The notes: generated by a model not told the origin, from the letters alone. Positions 13,785-27,092 are shown, counted from the first letter of the stretch. The stretch is 64,000 bases of DNA from Lepeophtheirus salmonis (GCF_016086655.4 NC_052135.2:25138363-25202362); one strand, 5' to 3'. A program made the numbers and translations.

Positions 13785-14075
13785 AGATGCCCACAGCAAT
13801 GGCAATCTCAGTTACCTTCACTTTTCTGTCATCCATCACCATATCATGATTTTATAAATGATTTCTGGAGTAGTAATCTCAACAGGGCGTCCGAAACGTT
13901 CAGCGTCAGTTGTGAACATATGGACACTCTGAAAATTTTGAAACCACTTATAAACTGTTCTAACTTAAGGTGCAGAGTCCCTATAATGTTTATCAAGCTT
14001 ATTTTTAGTCTCCTGAGATGTTTTTCTTTTCATGAAGTAATTTTTAATCAACACACGAAATTATTTTTCGTCCAT
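13785..14075 (-). pseudogene. mariner transposase fragment (N-terminal half)
   Basis: The minus-strand reading starts at an ATG at 14075-14073 and meets a stop at codon 5. It then follows the mariner DNA-binding region: FRVLIKNYF, KLDKHYRDSAP, VYKWFQNFQSVHM, DAERFGRPVEITTPEI and, after a frameshift, a VMDDRKVKVTEIAIAVGI-like segment. This corresponds to the helix-turn-helix domains and the GRPVE linker. It is broken by stops and at least one frameshift and ends abruptly at the inversion junction near 13785. Confidence 0.85.
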
Positions 14076-15253
14076 TTTTTGAAAATCACTTCACTTACTC
14101 AATCAAACGAATTACAAAAAGAAAAAATACACCAAACTGGTTAAAAGTTAGTGTGTGTTATTCCAGGTGATGCTAATAACTATAAATAGCCTCGATACGC
14201 GCCAGTAGTTCCATCTCTTGTAATTTAAACGGACTTTTTAAACGGCCCTCATATTTACAAAGACTTCTTATTACATGTAGATACTCATACATGATATCAC
14301 ATCAACTGTATCTTGTATTTATACATAAATTCATATATATTTATTTTATTATGCATTTTTAAATCAATTTACAGCAAAGATAGGCGAGAATTTTTCTTTT
14401 AGAGGACGATGTTAACAGCTCCAAGACCTACTAAAAAACGACTAAAAAAGAAAAAAGACCACAATCATCAACCATTGTTTTCTTTTCTAATCAGTTTAAT
14501 TTCTTGACACATTTCTATTTTTTAGTAACAACTCAATTTTAGCTATAGTTTAGAACCTTTATTTAATTTAAGAGACTTATATTGTCCCCAATAATGCCTT
14601 TCAAATAAAATAAATCAATTTATCATTCTTTTGTTGTGACGATCATTTTTTTCTAATTTAAATAAATTTTCCAGCTTTTCTTTTAAAGGTTAATAAGAGT
14701 AATTTGCTAATAGAAATTGACGATAATTAGTCGAAAAATATAAAGGTAGGTAATTCATACTCCCTTAGTCCTACGTATTTGTCAAAAAAGTTAACTTTTT
14801 CGACTGAAGGTTACATCTTCTTTCATTAAGCCTATCATAGATATTGGAGGATAAGGATCAATCAAACTATTAAAGTATTATGGGGATATGTATATTCCTG
14901 TTGTCCAAAAATGAAGAAAAAAAAATAATACATCCATAGCTTAAATAACATATGTGGTCCATCATTAGAAAAGAAAGCTAGTATGATTTTTACCCAAATT
15001 AAGTTGTGGTTTTTAATTTGTATTTTTCGACAAATTTCTATCAACAAATAATTTTTACTAGCCCTTTGGAGTTGCCGCTAATTGGACCATTCTGGTAATA
15101 CACAAAGATATGTATGTTTATGTGGGATGTGTTGAATACGTATGTACATGAAGACTCGCATTTACAAATTATCCGCATTTTAGGAATATTTTAATCGGAA
15201 AATATGAGTAAAGCATGTTCACACTTGCCAACGGAGCCTATTTTAAGCACGTA

Positions 15254-15748
15254 CTACTGTTGAGACTCGGTTCAATAACAATTTTTTTTTCATTTTTGTC
15301 CTAAGTGATTTTTTCTAAATCAATTTGGTACAGACCGTGATCTTAGACCCAAGATGGGAATTTTATCGTATCCAAATTGCGTTTTTTTGGATTTTTTCGG
15401 TTTTATTTGATTTCAATCTATAGACCAATTGTCTCCCCTATCTGGATATATAAGTTGACCAAATCTGATTTGTACAACACAGTTAACTTCATTTCACGTT
15501 ATTGTGCTGTGTTCACAATTTGGAAACATGCATGACATAACAAAAAAATCATCAATAAAATCCGTCTACACCAAATTTTAAACAAAGCTGATCTAGACCG
15601 ATTTTTGTTAGACTATCTAGATCAATTTTTTCTTTGGAACCAGTTCATACCAAACTTCTTTAAGGGGCCGAGTTAGTTCGATCCACTTAAAATTATAACG
15701 TTCTCAGACCGGTCTAGGATTTTCAGAACGAAACCCATCACTAATACA
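15254..15748 (+). repeat. MITE-like dispersed repeat, copy 1
   Basis: Shares with 34811-35047 the opening GAGACTCGGTT/AAACTCGGTC, a GATCTAGAC(C/A)GATTTT block, an ACCAAACTTCTTTAA/ACCGAACTTCTTTAA block, a TCAGAC(C/T)GGT block and an end reading AACCCATCACTAA/AACCCAACACTAA. The middle (a TTGTCTCCCCTATC block) is also found at about 18490-18510. Non-coding, probably a non-autonomous DNA element. Confidence 0.65.
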
Positions 15749-18334
15749 TACCAATTATACTAATAGTTGAACGGTGTTTGGATGAATATATAAGCCTTAC
15801 AATAAATCTTAAAGGAGAAAAAAAAGGAAGATTTGATATGAAAACCTGAAGAGGAACCTTTTGTATAGTTTAATCAAACTATTTTTATGAATAAAAAAAT
15901 TGATAGGGAGTATGGATAAATCCAGGCTGTAATATAAAGTTATTGAAATTTATATGAAATATTGGAAAAAACTTTCCAAAATACTAGTTTTTATATAGAG
16001 GGAATATGCATTAAATTATAAAGGAAAGGTTTTTTTCCCTTCCCCATTACTCGTACACCTTGTACCTATTCACATAAGGATAGGATAAGAAAATATAGAA
16101 GAGAAACTTTTATATACTCATCTTTACTTAGAGTTTTTAAGTACCTTGCTACATACAAATATAAAGATAAAGTATAATAAGTTTAGATTTTTTTCTTTTA
16201 AAGTGTACAACGTACATAAATATGTATGTATGTGATACTAAAAAAACATGACAGTCTGGTTTGCATTCGGTGAGCAAACCTCGGCCCACAGACGATATAT
16301 GGCTAAGAAAATAATCAAAAGCTTATATGAAGCATTATACTCATAGAAAAATAAATACATTGAGATGAGAAGATGTGGGAATGATTTAGCAAAAGTATCA
16401 GCTCACAAAAAGGGTATAATATGATGTCACTTCTGTTTGTTTTTCTTCTATGATAATCAGCAATTCCAAATGGAGAAATGATGTTCCACTCTTATTGAGT
16501 TCCTAAATCAAAACAAATTATTCCAAAATAAATCATTTAAAAAAATTAGTTCAAAAGTGGCTCTTGCGTTCCGTCACCAATTATCAACCAACACGTATCG
16601 TATTAAAAATGTGTATGTTGTGGCACTCGTATCTCAAAGTATTACTTTATATTAGTTTCTCTATTGGCTTAAAGGCCTATTGTAATTTCAATTTCTGTCA
16701 TAGCTGACGTTCATTGCTGTAGACTGAAGATTATACTATGCCAAATTGCCAGTCGAAATTATTTTATAAATACATATACAAGCTCTCGAACTATTCTTTA
16801 GTTAAAAGTAGGGGATAGCAAATTTGAGTCAACGCTTCGTTACTTTTGTTATATCTCGCAAACTTTTACAAGTTGTGAACAATTTCCGACAATTATTAAA
16901 TAGTTACTCAATAGTTGGGAATAAAAATTTTAGAAGAAAGAGTGTACTCTAACCATACGTAACTTAATTAACAAATTAGATAATTTTAAAAGTGCAAAAT
17001 AAATTTTTTTAGAGACGTGTCCGTCGTCATTAAATTTGTATTTACATTTATTCAATAAATTTATTAATTGATGGAATTGAACGTTGACAAAGGAATTTAC
17101 ATTAATATTGATTTTACAAGTTAATTAAGTTGGAGTCGGATTATCATTTTAAATTGAAATGAATGACTATATAGAGTTCTAATATTCATATTCTTTATAA
17201 AAATCACTTAAGGCCATTTTAACAAGAGTACATATTCAAATGTAATTGAATCTATTAGAAAAATACACATACAAATTCGTTGAAATAGACAAAAGTCGCT
17301 TGTTATAATTCTCATAACTTGGGTTGATATCCATTGGAAGTATCAATTCACAGTCCTAGATATACAACTTCGAGGAGTCAAGTCCTTTTGAGTAACTTTT
17401 ATTTTTATTTTAGATTGCTCCAACTGTACTGAGTTTTCCAGTTTTCATCGCGTTTTCTAACAAGCCGAACTTTGACTACCTTCTTTTGACATATCCTGGG
17501 TAATAACGAACTTGAAATCACTGTTCTTGCCTAATATTATGGTAATGCATTATGTTCGTCAATCCATGAGTCTTGTCCAATTTGAATAGTTCATTATATC
17601 TAATGATATTATATTGATGACGGATAATTCAGTGATTAGCACTTCTTCTATTTGAATTGCCGTCGTGTTTGTTTATTGTTATTTTATCTTAATTATATTC
17701 ATATTATTATCTTTGTGATTTTTATTATTTTTTCCATTTTGTCGTTTTTCTTTTTTCTTTTTCCTGCCATTCTTTCCTAACATTATGTATTATATTTACT
17801 GTATTGAATTCTTATCTGATGAACTTGGTTTATCTCATGTCAAGTCGTAAATATTTCTACTTATGAATAAATAATACTATGATTTCGGATTTTTTTTTCT
17901 TTAAGCTGAAAGTATAAGAGATTCAATACAGTATATATGATGTATGTGCATAGTATGAAATTAACGAAACAAAGTATGGTTTTTTAATAAATTTTGATAA
18001 ATATTCATATAGACATAGAATATTAATAGTAGTTACTGTATAATATGTAATATTTATTAGAACAATAAATCAAGTCCTTTCTACGTGATCTTTTTCTATT
18101 TATATATTATAAAAATATTTAATAATTTTTTGCAAGAAAGAGTATATAAATAATCTACATGATTATTTCTTTTCCTATGTATAATCAAAATATGTGAGTG
18201 GCTCCAGAGAATTTTAGCAGAATATAAAGGACTCTATATTGTAAACATCACATGACAATCATAATTATACATTTCAACCTTTCCTCCGAAAAAAGAAAGA
18301 AAAAAAGAACCAAAATAAGTTGGTAGTGAGTAAA

Positions 18335-18600
18335 GTTGTGACTCGGTCCAAGATCAACCTTTATTTATGTACATATATATATATATGTAAGTAATTTTTC
18401 TAGACCAATATTTCCATCCAGGCTGTTATTTGTATCATACTGCAGACCAAAATTAAGTCACTTTTTTGGCCTCAATCTATGGAACGATTTTCTCCCCTAT
18501 CCTGAGTTATGAGTTGAATAAACAAGATTCATGCACCATATTTAACTGAATATGATGTTATTGTGTTTAATTTAACAATTTTAAACACCAAAAATTATAA
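18335..18600 (+). repeat. MITE-like dispersed repeat, partial copy 2
   Basis: The left and central part matches 15260-15540 in the same orientation: GACTCGGTCCAAGATC, TTTTTTGGCCTCAATCTATGG-like sequence, and a TTTCTCCCCTATCCTGAG block. The right end is missing. A (TA)n run at about 18373-18386 has expanded within it. Confidence 0.55.
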
Positions 18601-18912
18601 CAATCTCAGTCAATTAGTAATTATAGTAGTGGAAAATGTTCCTCTCCTGCTAGTCTCAGTCGATTTTCAAGTCTTTTACAGAATTCCAAGTCCTTGCTAC
18701 TCTTATTGAGTTCAGTTTGAGTCCTCAGATTTATTTGGAGTTCATTTTAAGTCCATAGTTATAATATAGAGTCGATATTGTTAAGTATTTTCTTGAATTT
18801 CCTAAAAACACTGTTCACAAATACAAGTCTAGTAGCAAGTCTTCAATAAAAGTCCCTACCTTTAGTAAGTATCCAATCCTTCCAAATTACATAAATATTC
18901 TTTGTTTGATAC

Positions 18913-19683
18913 TAGGTTGGAAAAAAGTAATTTGGTATTTCCTACCCCTTTATTTTTAAACTAAGTATATCTTATTCCATATTATGCACATGGAATCATA
19001 CGATAAAGCGTTTTAGAGGTGTGAATGTATACTACAACCACTTCTTGGACAGTATTGTGCTTGGCCGGTTCAGTCGTGAATTATTATGCGTCAAGTATGG
19101 AGGTATCAATGGAAGAAATTTGCCATATTTACATTTTTACCTGAAAGGGAAAGACGCGTCGAAAGCACCCAGAAAATTTGCAAAGTATATAGGCCCTATA
19201 CAGTTTCGGTTCGTATTGTAGAACAAGGAAAAAATCACTAAATTCTACCATGAACAACTCGACCGTTTGAAACTGGGGATCTAACATTTGTGAATAGGAG
19301 ACAAAATAACATCATCAAGACAAGACAAGGCGGCAAATATCTTTGATTACGCGCCAGAACCTCCAGGAGCTCGGATGGAAAGTTCTTATGCATCCACCCA
19401 AAATTCTGGACATTGCACCAAGTGACTACCACCTGTTCCTGTCTAAGACCAACGCACTTGGCGGTAGAAATTTGGCCTCAATAGAGGCCTGTAAAATTGG
19501 TCGTTCGAGCTTTTTGACAAATAGGACAAGGGCTTCAACAAAAAGGGCGTTATGATTGAATTCTCGTTAGCAACAAGTTATTGAACAGAGCCTGGCATAC
19601 TTGGCTTAAATTAGATGATTGTAACACTTCTTATAAAAGCATTGATATAAAGAGAAAAATGCGAAATTACTTTTTCCCAAATA
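18913..19683 (+). mobile_element. internally deleted mariner element with TIRs
   Basis: The left TIR at 18913 reads TAGGTTGGAAAAAAGTAATT and the right end (minus strand from 19683) reads TATTTGGGAAAAAGTAATTT. Between them is broken transposase in plus orientation: an N-terminal EEI-like helix at about 19100-19150, FYHEQLDRLKLG at about 19235-19275, a decayed NRRG...QDNA region near 19295-19350, and LQELGWKVLMHPP...IAPSDYHLFL at 19358-19440. The length is about 770 bp, so roughly 40 percent of a typical mariner is missing. Several frameshifts make it inactive. Confidence 0.85.
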
Positions 19684-22600
19684 TATTATTTGGAAATTCC
19701 TCATAAGATAACAAGAGCTAATTGAAGTTAAGCCAATCTACGTTTAGAACACTAATAAGAGGGATGAAAAGAGAAAATTGAAAGTTGACAAAAAATTTAT
19801 AGTAGTTCTTAATTTTTGTGTAATATTAAATTTTTTCTTCCATTTGCTTATCCAAAAGAAATTTTGGATCAAAAATTATTTTCTATTTAACTTTCACTTA
19901 TATCAGATATCGGCCAAATACGAACCGCAACATAAGTAAAATTAGCCTGGCAACATACTTTGAGTTTGTTTCTTAGAAACAATTTCTTTAGAATTTAAAT
20001 ATTCAAAATAATTCAATAGATCTTCAATATACGTACAATTTTCAAGATAAAACTACGATTTAAAAAGATAAAATTAATTCTTACTTCTTATTGTGTATAT
20101 CGTATAATTATATTTAGAGGTGACTTTTATTCTTCTTTATTTTGTATTTTTATAAAAGAATAAAATATTTTTGGAGTATTTTTATATCAAAGTTTAAAAA
20201 AGTTAATCTTGCAAAAATAAATATGGGTATGTTTTATACATGTTGGTATTTAGATCAAATCGGTGTAATTTCGGCCTATGTCCTTACTAGATACGGATTT
20301 GAGTTTGTGCTTATTTCTGTCTTCCCCCTCTCATAGTCTCAGGCCATAGATGAAAAAAATATGTTAATGTAAGAGTAGTAATTGTAATTAGTAGTTACGA
20401 CATGAATATATGTTGTTGTTTTTTTCCAAAGCTGTTATCATTATTTTGATATTCTTGGAGAGAGTGCATATAAGTATAAAGTAATCAATAATGCATGAAA
20501 GAAGAAAAGTAATACGGAGATTTGTTACAGAGTTATAAGTGTAGCCTCGTTGGATTTGGAGTAGAATAGACGATAGATATCGGAGTCATTACTGTCCACA
20601 TCCTTGCTCGATACAGAGTTGAGTTTGGGTTTATTTTCTTCACCTCATAGCTCAGCTAATTTAATGAGACGTCTTCACAGCTAAGCTCCTCTCGTATCAA
20701 GTATTCTTAAAATAGTTTATGGCTTTTGTTTTTTTTAACTTACCAGTAGATCATATTATCTTCAACTCAGCTCATGGTTGTGTCCCCGCTTTTATTTGAC
20801 TGACGAATTCACCGAAATAGTGTTTATCGATCCTAGCTAGTTTTGCTTTAAGTACCTTGGTTCCGAAATGACCAACGGTAGATAATCTTAAAGGTTTTAA
20901 TAAAAGTTCCTATAACAAGGAAAATTTCACATCATTTATAAGGCTCCAATAGACCAAAGCAAAAGACTATACCATTTTAAATTGCACATCTTTACAGAAT
21001 TTTTTCCACTCACTAGAATATGGAATAAGTAACTTCCGGAAACATTTGGATCTTTGAACACTTAACCTTTTCCAGTATTTTGGAGCTAGAACAGTTTGTC
21101 TTTTTGAATTCAAATAATAATGATTATATATTATTATTGCCTTAAGTGTGTGTCAAGCTTGGGAGTGAATATTCCTACCTTGTTTGGTTTAAAAATAAAA
21201 GCTCGAGCTTGGTAAAACTTAACTTGTTTACATTGCAACTAAATTACCCTTGCAAGTTTCCCCGTTCTCCCACAATATAAATAGAAAACTGCAAATGTTT
21301 TACTAAAAAATCTATTCTGATTCTGTAAAATATTTCCTAACATATTTATTGTATGTAATGTTAGATTTAAAAAAAAAAAAACAAGAACTTTTAAAATGTT
21401 GAGACTGGACATGTATACATGATATAAAAACTCATTATTACTAATTTTGTCAAATATAATGGCATAATTTTTTGCAGGAACCATACATGGCAGTTCTCTA
21501 TACAATTCAAGAGCTATTAAATAAATTAAAAGTTATTTTTCTAATCAACTAACATTAATTAGTTACCTATTATACTTGTTTATTGTATTCTGTCGATATC
21601 AGCCATTATTCAAGAGATTTCAAAATATGTGTCAACTTTTATTATTAAAAAAATATAATATTATGTAATATGTATGACAAACCAAAATTGACAAAAAAAA
21701 TTAATAAAGACTGATGGTATTGGTTATATATAATTTATGAACACTACGAGAATGGGAGAATATTAGACAACTATATGAGAGCCCACCTTTTCCGTCTTCA
21801 TTATTTAAATTCAAGTCAATTCCGACCCCATATGTATGATTCAGAGTGACCATATTATGATTTGAAAAGTAGAGGTCACTTGGCTTCAGAGAAGGGGGTT
21901 AATATTTGTTATTTTAGTAAAAACAATTTGAATCTTACTTTTTTATAGGAATGGAATTTTGAATTTTATATGTCTGCAAAGGTTATTGAATATTAATCCA
22001 TAACTATAAGTTACTAACTACGCAGCCTCCATGAATTCCTGCTTTTAACATAATTTACAAGGCAAACTCTGCGAAAAGAAAACAAAGTTGCATGCTGCAT
22101 ACTGGAAAATGACAGAAAAAACAAGTTCTCCAATTCTATTGTTTGGACAATTGAGCAGAATGTTAATGCTCTAGAAAAGACCAAAGCAATAAATAGACTA
22201 TACCATTTTAAATTGTAAGGATCTTATCGTAGAGAAACTGACAATGCTGAAAATTATAAAAGTTGGGTAATTAAGAGGGACTCTCATTGCAGCAGCTGCT
22301 CGTCATACTGTTTTCATGATTAAAATTCCAAATGATAGCATCTCAACTTGAAAATTTTGGCAGATCTTATTAAATTCCATTCTTTTCTCTCAGGAGGATA
22401 CTTGATTGTTTTATATAAGATTATTCGCAATTTTAAAAAGTTCAAAAAAATTTAGATTGAAATAGTCCTTTTCTTGTTTTTTCGTTATTCTAGATATATT
22501 TTCTCGATGCTATTTTATTGTTACTTATTCAATTTTTTTAAACTTTTTGTAAGTCATTTTTGTCATCGTTCTAAATAAGTTTGTTTGAGTCACTATAGTA

Positions 22601-22797
22601 TTTTGTTGTCCTTTTTTTAGGAAAGTAATAATAAAGTAAAAATTTATTTATATCTTATGAAGATGCAAGTTTGTTGGAATAAATAATGAGGGAGAAAAAA
22701 ATGCTAAAACAACGTCATCTGTCGTATCATAAAAGCGATAATGAATAAAATGTTGCTCATTGAAGACCACAAAAAAAGTATTTTTGTAGAATATATA
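19684..22797. other. AT-rich intergenic stretch, no gene seen
   Basis: Only repeat traces are visible. Two loosely related segments lie at about 20249-20340 and 20520-20660, sharing the words GTCCTTACTAGATAC / ATCCTTGCTCGATAC followed by GAGTTTG. The second copy of the weak repeat from 1861 is at 21056-21240. No family-recognisable protein was found. Confidence 0.55.
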
Positions 22798-23260
22798 AGT
22801 AGTGATGTAATTCGTCTGTATTTTTTTAGTGGCCCATTTTTTTGGAATTGGTATTATAATTAAAGATTGAATTTTCTTTTCTTAGCTATTTTTATTACTA
22901 TTTAACGTGTGATTAGTGAACTTCCTTTCAAACTACATTCAATTATATCCAAAACCTGATTGAACATTTGTGTGTGCTCCTAAAAGACGGAGAGTAACCT
23001 TCAGGATTTGTTACTGAGTTATAATTAATTCTAAGTCCTTGTATGACTCATATTAGGATTGAAAATTGACATTAGGGTCATTCACGCAAATACTCTTGTG
23101 TATTTCCTTCTTCTCATCCTCTCTTGTCACAGTTAATTGTAGTTGATCTAATGAAATGACATGAGAGATAAGCTGCTATCCTACAAAACATTCTTGAAAT
23201 TGTCAGAGTCACCATGTTGATTTTCAGTTTCCTTTTTTTTAACATACCCAAAATAAACAC
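22798..23260 (+). repeat. dispersed ~400-bp repeat family, copy 1 of 3
   Basis: Same-orientation relative of 34189-34645 and 52700-53120. Common landmarks in order are GTGATGTAA, TTTGGAATTGGTA, TTTTCTT(T/TCC)TTAGC, CTGATTGA(A/T)...GTTTGTG-like sequence, GGATTTGTTAC, AAGTCCTTG, GTCACAGTTAATTGTAGTTG-like sequence, GATCTAATGAAA, AAACATTCTT and CCATGTTGATTTT followed by a T run and AACAT. Non-coding; no pol III promoter boxes or long TIRs were recognised. Confidence 0.8.
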
Positions 23261-24390
23261 AATTTTCACCACTATATTGATTATAGATTATTTTCATGTT
23301 TCTTGAGGTAAAAGCAATCCAAGGGCAAATTTTTTTTGAAGTAAGATAAATAATCATAATTAATATATACCATAACTAGACTGAATATATATATATTTTT
23401 TTTTTGAGAACTTAAAAAAAAGGACAGGGACATGAAACATCATAGCAAATACTTGGAAACATTCCTTTGACTTGAAATAACCAGTTCTAGAGAATAATTA
23501 CTGAGCCGCATACAAAATGATTTATATATTGTATATTTGATTTCTATTTAAAGTAAATTTTAAAAGTTTTCCCCATAAAATTGGACATTTTATAAATATA
23601 ATAAAGTTCTTGAACGCCCAGAAAGAATGTAAATATCTCATATAACGTGGCCGTGCAAAAGAGGACAGTTTTCCATAGAAACTTTATACAACAAGTCCAA
23701 GTCTTTGCTCACACGTTCTAGTCCTTGAATATTTTTATTGTGTCTAGTTCTAGTCCTGAATATGTATTTGAATCCTAAGGTTTCATTCAAAATCATTTCA
23801 AGTCTATAATTCTTATATAGTATCCAATACAACTAAAACTCTATCGGTAAATAACATAATCTATTTTTAATATTTTTTTATTTATTCAATCTCACTCGAA
23901 TTTTGTTTTTTTTTCTATAAAATATACTTTAAACATTAAGAGAGACCGGATACATCAAAAAAGCTATAGTCACACAATTTTCATCACAATTGTATCATAT
24001 AATACAGATGACTATGGAAAAAAAGAATATTATTTATAACTTTTCTCCAAGGTATTTGGAAAAAAACCTTTTTAGTTTTTATAATTTATTTTTTTAAAGA
24101 TAATTAATCAATATTAATAAAGGAAAGTTTGTCTTTCTGTCTGAATGTCGGTATATGTATGAAAACAAATCACTTGGTGCATTGTATATAGTGTTTCCGG
24201 ATTTAAATTATATAAATAATTGGGATATAACAAAAAATAATGTAGCCGTATTAGTAATGAAATATCGCACACGTGTACATATAACAAAAGCAATTTTTCT
24301 TTTTTTTATTATTGGTTTCTTAAGTATATCCTAACTAGCAGATTTATTTGCTGTTAGCTGGGTTAATTTTGAGGCAAAAATAAGTTAACA
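23261..24390. other. AT-rich intergenic stretch, no gene seen
   Basis: No coding signal. The part at 23640-23840 carries many AAGTC/AGTCC words and is loosely similar to 18640-18860. A stretch at 24118-24300 has a relatively unique look (AAGGAAAGTTTGTCTTTCTG onward), but I could not assign it. Confidence 0.5.
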
Positions 24391-25240
24391 ATTTTGGTAA
24401 TTGGATTGTTTAAATTCTTTAATTATATTCGGCACCCATCCCACTTCCCTCTTCTCAGTGGCCTGAAAACTTGGCATGCTAAACCCCCAGTTGTATGGCC
24501 TGTATGTATGTTTTTCAGGAAGTGCTTTGATTCCGACCGTTTGCCTTGCAGAAGAGTCTTCAAGGGCTCCGGGGTGATTTTGGTGGACTAAGATTCACTC
24601 TCCCGCCTCACAACAAAAGCCCGGTGCTTCACCTCCTGACTATGTCCTAGCCACAAGACAGCCTTAAACCTCAAAGTACCACACTTTTGGCATAAGGGGG
24701 CGGGGGGATTTTACCAATAACCACTGCAGTATGTGCGTTGTACTTGATAAAGGGGTCTTACTTGAAGGCAGTTCTTTACCCAAAAGTTTTTTCCTCATTT
24801 CTGTTCCTTCCTTTTGCATTTCCTGTCTCCGTGCTGGACTCACCTCTGCTATTGAGGATGCTGTGACCTCCCAAACTTTTTCCAATGTTTCATTCCTCTC
24901 AGATGTTGTGTCTACTGCTCGTGTTACTGCCCTCTGGATACGGTTAGCTTCTCTCGTAGCAACTTCCCTTCCCCTTTTAGTTAATTTTGGTTAATTTTTC
25001 GGTTCCTCCTACTACTTTTGGCCTTGCTCCAGTCAGGTGTGTCCACTCAGCTGCTGGCCTTGCTACTGATACTGCTTCTTGTTCAAACATCACAGGAGCA
25101 GATTGAAGGGCCGTTCTGGATCCTGGACGTGGAGATGACTGCCTTTTTAGATGCAGGTGCTGTTGGAGGAGTCACATGTGTATATAATCAAAATAATGAC
25201 AATATTGAATTATCGTTTGGGTTATCGTGACAGGCTTACC
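24391..25240 (-). pseudogene. GC-elevated island with degenerate open frames, unknown
   Basis: This 850-bp block is visibly richer in G and C than its surroundings and has codon-like structure on the minus strand. A frame at about 25014-24664 encodes a charged helical stretch (REANRIQRAVTRAVDTTSE, then RRQEMQKEGTEMRKKL). A different frame then gives CQKCGTLRFKAVLWLGHSQE at about 24692-24633. This looks like the body of a decayed retroelement gag or a domesticated protein, but no known family was recognised. Plus-strand frames over the same DNA (24731-24994, 25018-25230) look like shadows. No start, stop or splice structure can be defended. Confidence 0.35.
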
Positions 25241-26049
25241 TGTTTACAATCCGTGGTGGATGTTTCCAAGGAGAGCTACGATGATGAGAGGATTTTTTAG
25301 AATGCAATTGGTAATATGTATTTTATTGGATAATAATATGTATATGATTTTTTTAATGTAGTGTATAGATTTTGAAGCGATTCTTTGGCCGAAATGAGTA
25401 AAAAAAAGAGCACTAAAATTTTGAAAAATGGGCACCCCAAATACCAAATTGAGCTTTTTGAAATTAAAGAAACATAGAGTTCGACAAGGATAACTTAAAG
25501 TCATTCGCAATCTTTTAAATTTATCATAATTTTTGAAATATTGTAACGACAAATCAAGATTTTAGAAAGATTTTCTTCCGTTCATGTTTGTCTTCGATCC
25601 GTATTTGTAGTTTTAAATGTACTTATTGATTGTTCAAGGTCCACATTAGTAATACAAGCAAACTTGAAGTTGTCAATATCTTCAGGAGTAATGTATCTCA
25701 TTATCACTACCACTAATTATATGTCCAAACTTTTTTTTATAAATGGAAGATCTGGATTTATGTCAATGACAGAAGTAGGTTTTTTCTGAAGTATTGACCC
25801 TTTTCTCCGGTAATTGCTTTAACCTTTTTTTAGCCTTCAGAATGTATAATAAGAGAATCATAAATGGGCATTATTTTTGTTTCAAAATGGCAGATTAGCT
25901 TTGAGGAAAGACAAATTGCTTCTAAGGGATGGATCTTGAAGAACTTGCTGGTAATTCTAAATGGCGAGGATATTATTCTGATTAAATTCACATACAATTT
26001 TCTTTATCTCTTCAAAATAGATTGTACAGTACATGGCAGCCTTGACACA

Positions 26050-26830
26050 TGACCCCTAACGGGTTACATCAGATTCTAGTGGGAGAGGAAAGTCAAGGAA
26101 CCATTCTTTAAAGAGGGCAGTTCTTCTGGGTGATAAATGTTGGTGTCAGCAATTTGCCAATTGACTTTTAGAAAAAGCTTCGCAATTGGTTCGCAAATAT
26201 TGTGTAATGCATGGGCTAAACGCTTTTGTCACTTGACGTAGTTTCTTCTCCTCGGATGAAATTTAATAATTACACGAAATATTATGTCTAGGCCTAGGAT
26301 CCCTACTAGTATTCTTTTCACGTCCAAACATATCCGGCAGAGATGGAGATCGGATTTCTTCTCCAAATGCTTCTATGGCCGGAAAAACACCTGTTTCACT
26401 TCTAGGATTCGTTCTCAGATAGAATAACACTCTATGTAGTGCATTTACCTAACATTCTTGAGTCTCACTTAGGCGTGATCTCAATGCTTCTTTTAATGTC
26501 TTATATGCTCTCTCAATTAGTACATTAGCCTTGGGATGATAAGACGTGGTATATTTACAATTGATCTGCAGATTATTACACATATACTTCCACGATTCTG
26601 AGACAAATTATTTTCCCAGATCAGAAGTTATGATAGATGGAACTCAAACCTGGAGATCCAATTAATCTGGAAAGCCTCTGCGATGACAGGTGCCGTAGTG
26701 TTTCTTAAAGGTATTGCTTCTAACCATCTTTTACGTAGGTCCACTACTGTTACCAAATATCTTAGGGCACCTATTGGTGTGAATGACCCAACTAAATCTA
26801 TGTGAAGGGGATGGAACTTTTTTTCGGGTA
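26050..26830 (-). pseudogene. gypsy integrase remnant
   Basis: On the minus strand the DDE core begins with HPLHIDLVGSF (26815-26783), then LRYLVTVVD and RWLEAIPLRNTTAPVIAEAF, and after a frameshift SIITSDLG (second Asp region). After another shift it continues KYTTSYHPKAN and LIERAYKTLKEAL, carrying the catalytic Glu. It goes on into the C-terminal part (VLFYLRTNPRSETG, FGEEIRSPSLPDM at about 26375-26329). The catalytic triad positions are recognisable but lie in different frames, so no functional protein is encoded. Confidence 0.85.
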
Positions 26831-27092
26831 CATCAACTACAGCTGAATTTATGTAGGTTGTTATTTTATTCAGAGGTTTATAGCTTTAAGAGAAATCGAT
26901 TCAAAAAGTTTAAAAGTATTGCATTGGATAGTTAAAAGTTTTGAACTTTAATTTAAAGAAAAGAGCTTTTTCCAAAATGCTCTATATTGTTGTCAATTTG
27001 AGATAAGGTCACGACAATATTTCAAGGAAAAAACTCATTTGTGAATTGATCTCATAATAAAAGTGCATATGTAATCGTATGCCCCAGCTAGA

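Larger units (their letters stand above)
13412..14253. mobile_element. rearranged mariner element with TIRs
   Basis: The ends are terminal inverted repeats. The left reads GAGGGTCGTTTGAAAAGTCC from 13415 and the right, on the minus strand, reads GAGGGCCGTTTAAAAAGTCC from 14250, both next to TA. At 842 bp it is shorter than a typical 1.3-kb mariner. The N-terminal transposase half lies on the minus strand (14075-13785) and part of the catalytic half lies on the plus strand (13650-13784). Both outer ends resemble mariner 5' untranslated sequence, so similarity between the arms extends about 160 bp inward. It cannot encode transposase. Confidence 0.85.
14254..18912. other. AT-rich intergenic stretch with dispersed repeats, no gene seen
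   Basis: No gene-like translation was found. The stretch includes copies of a TIR-bearing dispersed repeat (15254-15748 and a partial copy at 18335-18600). Another low-complexity segment at about 18600-18860 is rich in AAGTCC/GAGTCC words and resembles 23640-23840. Confidence 0.6.
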
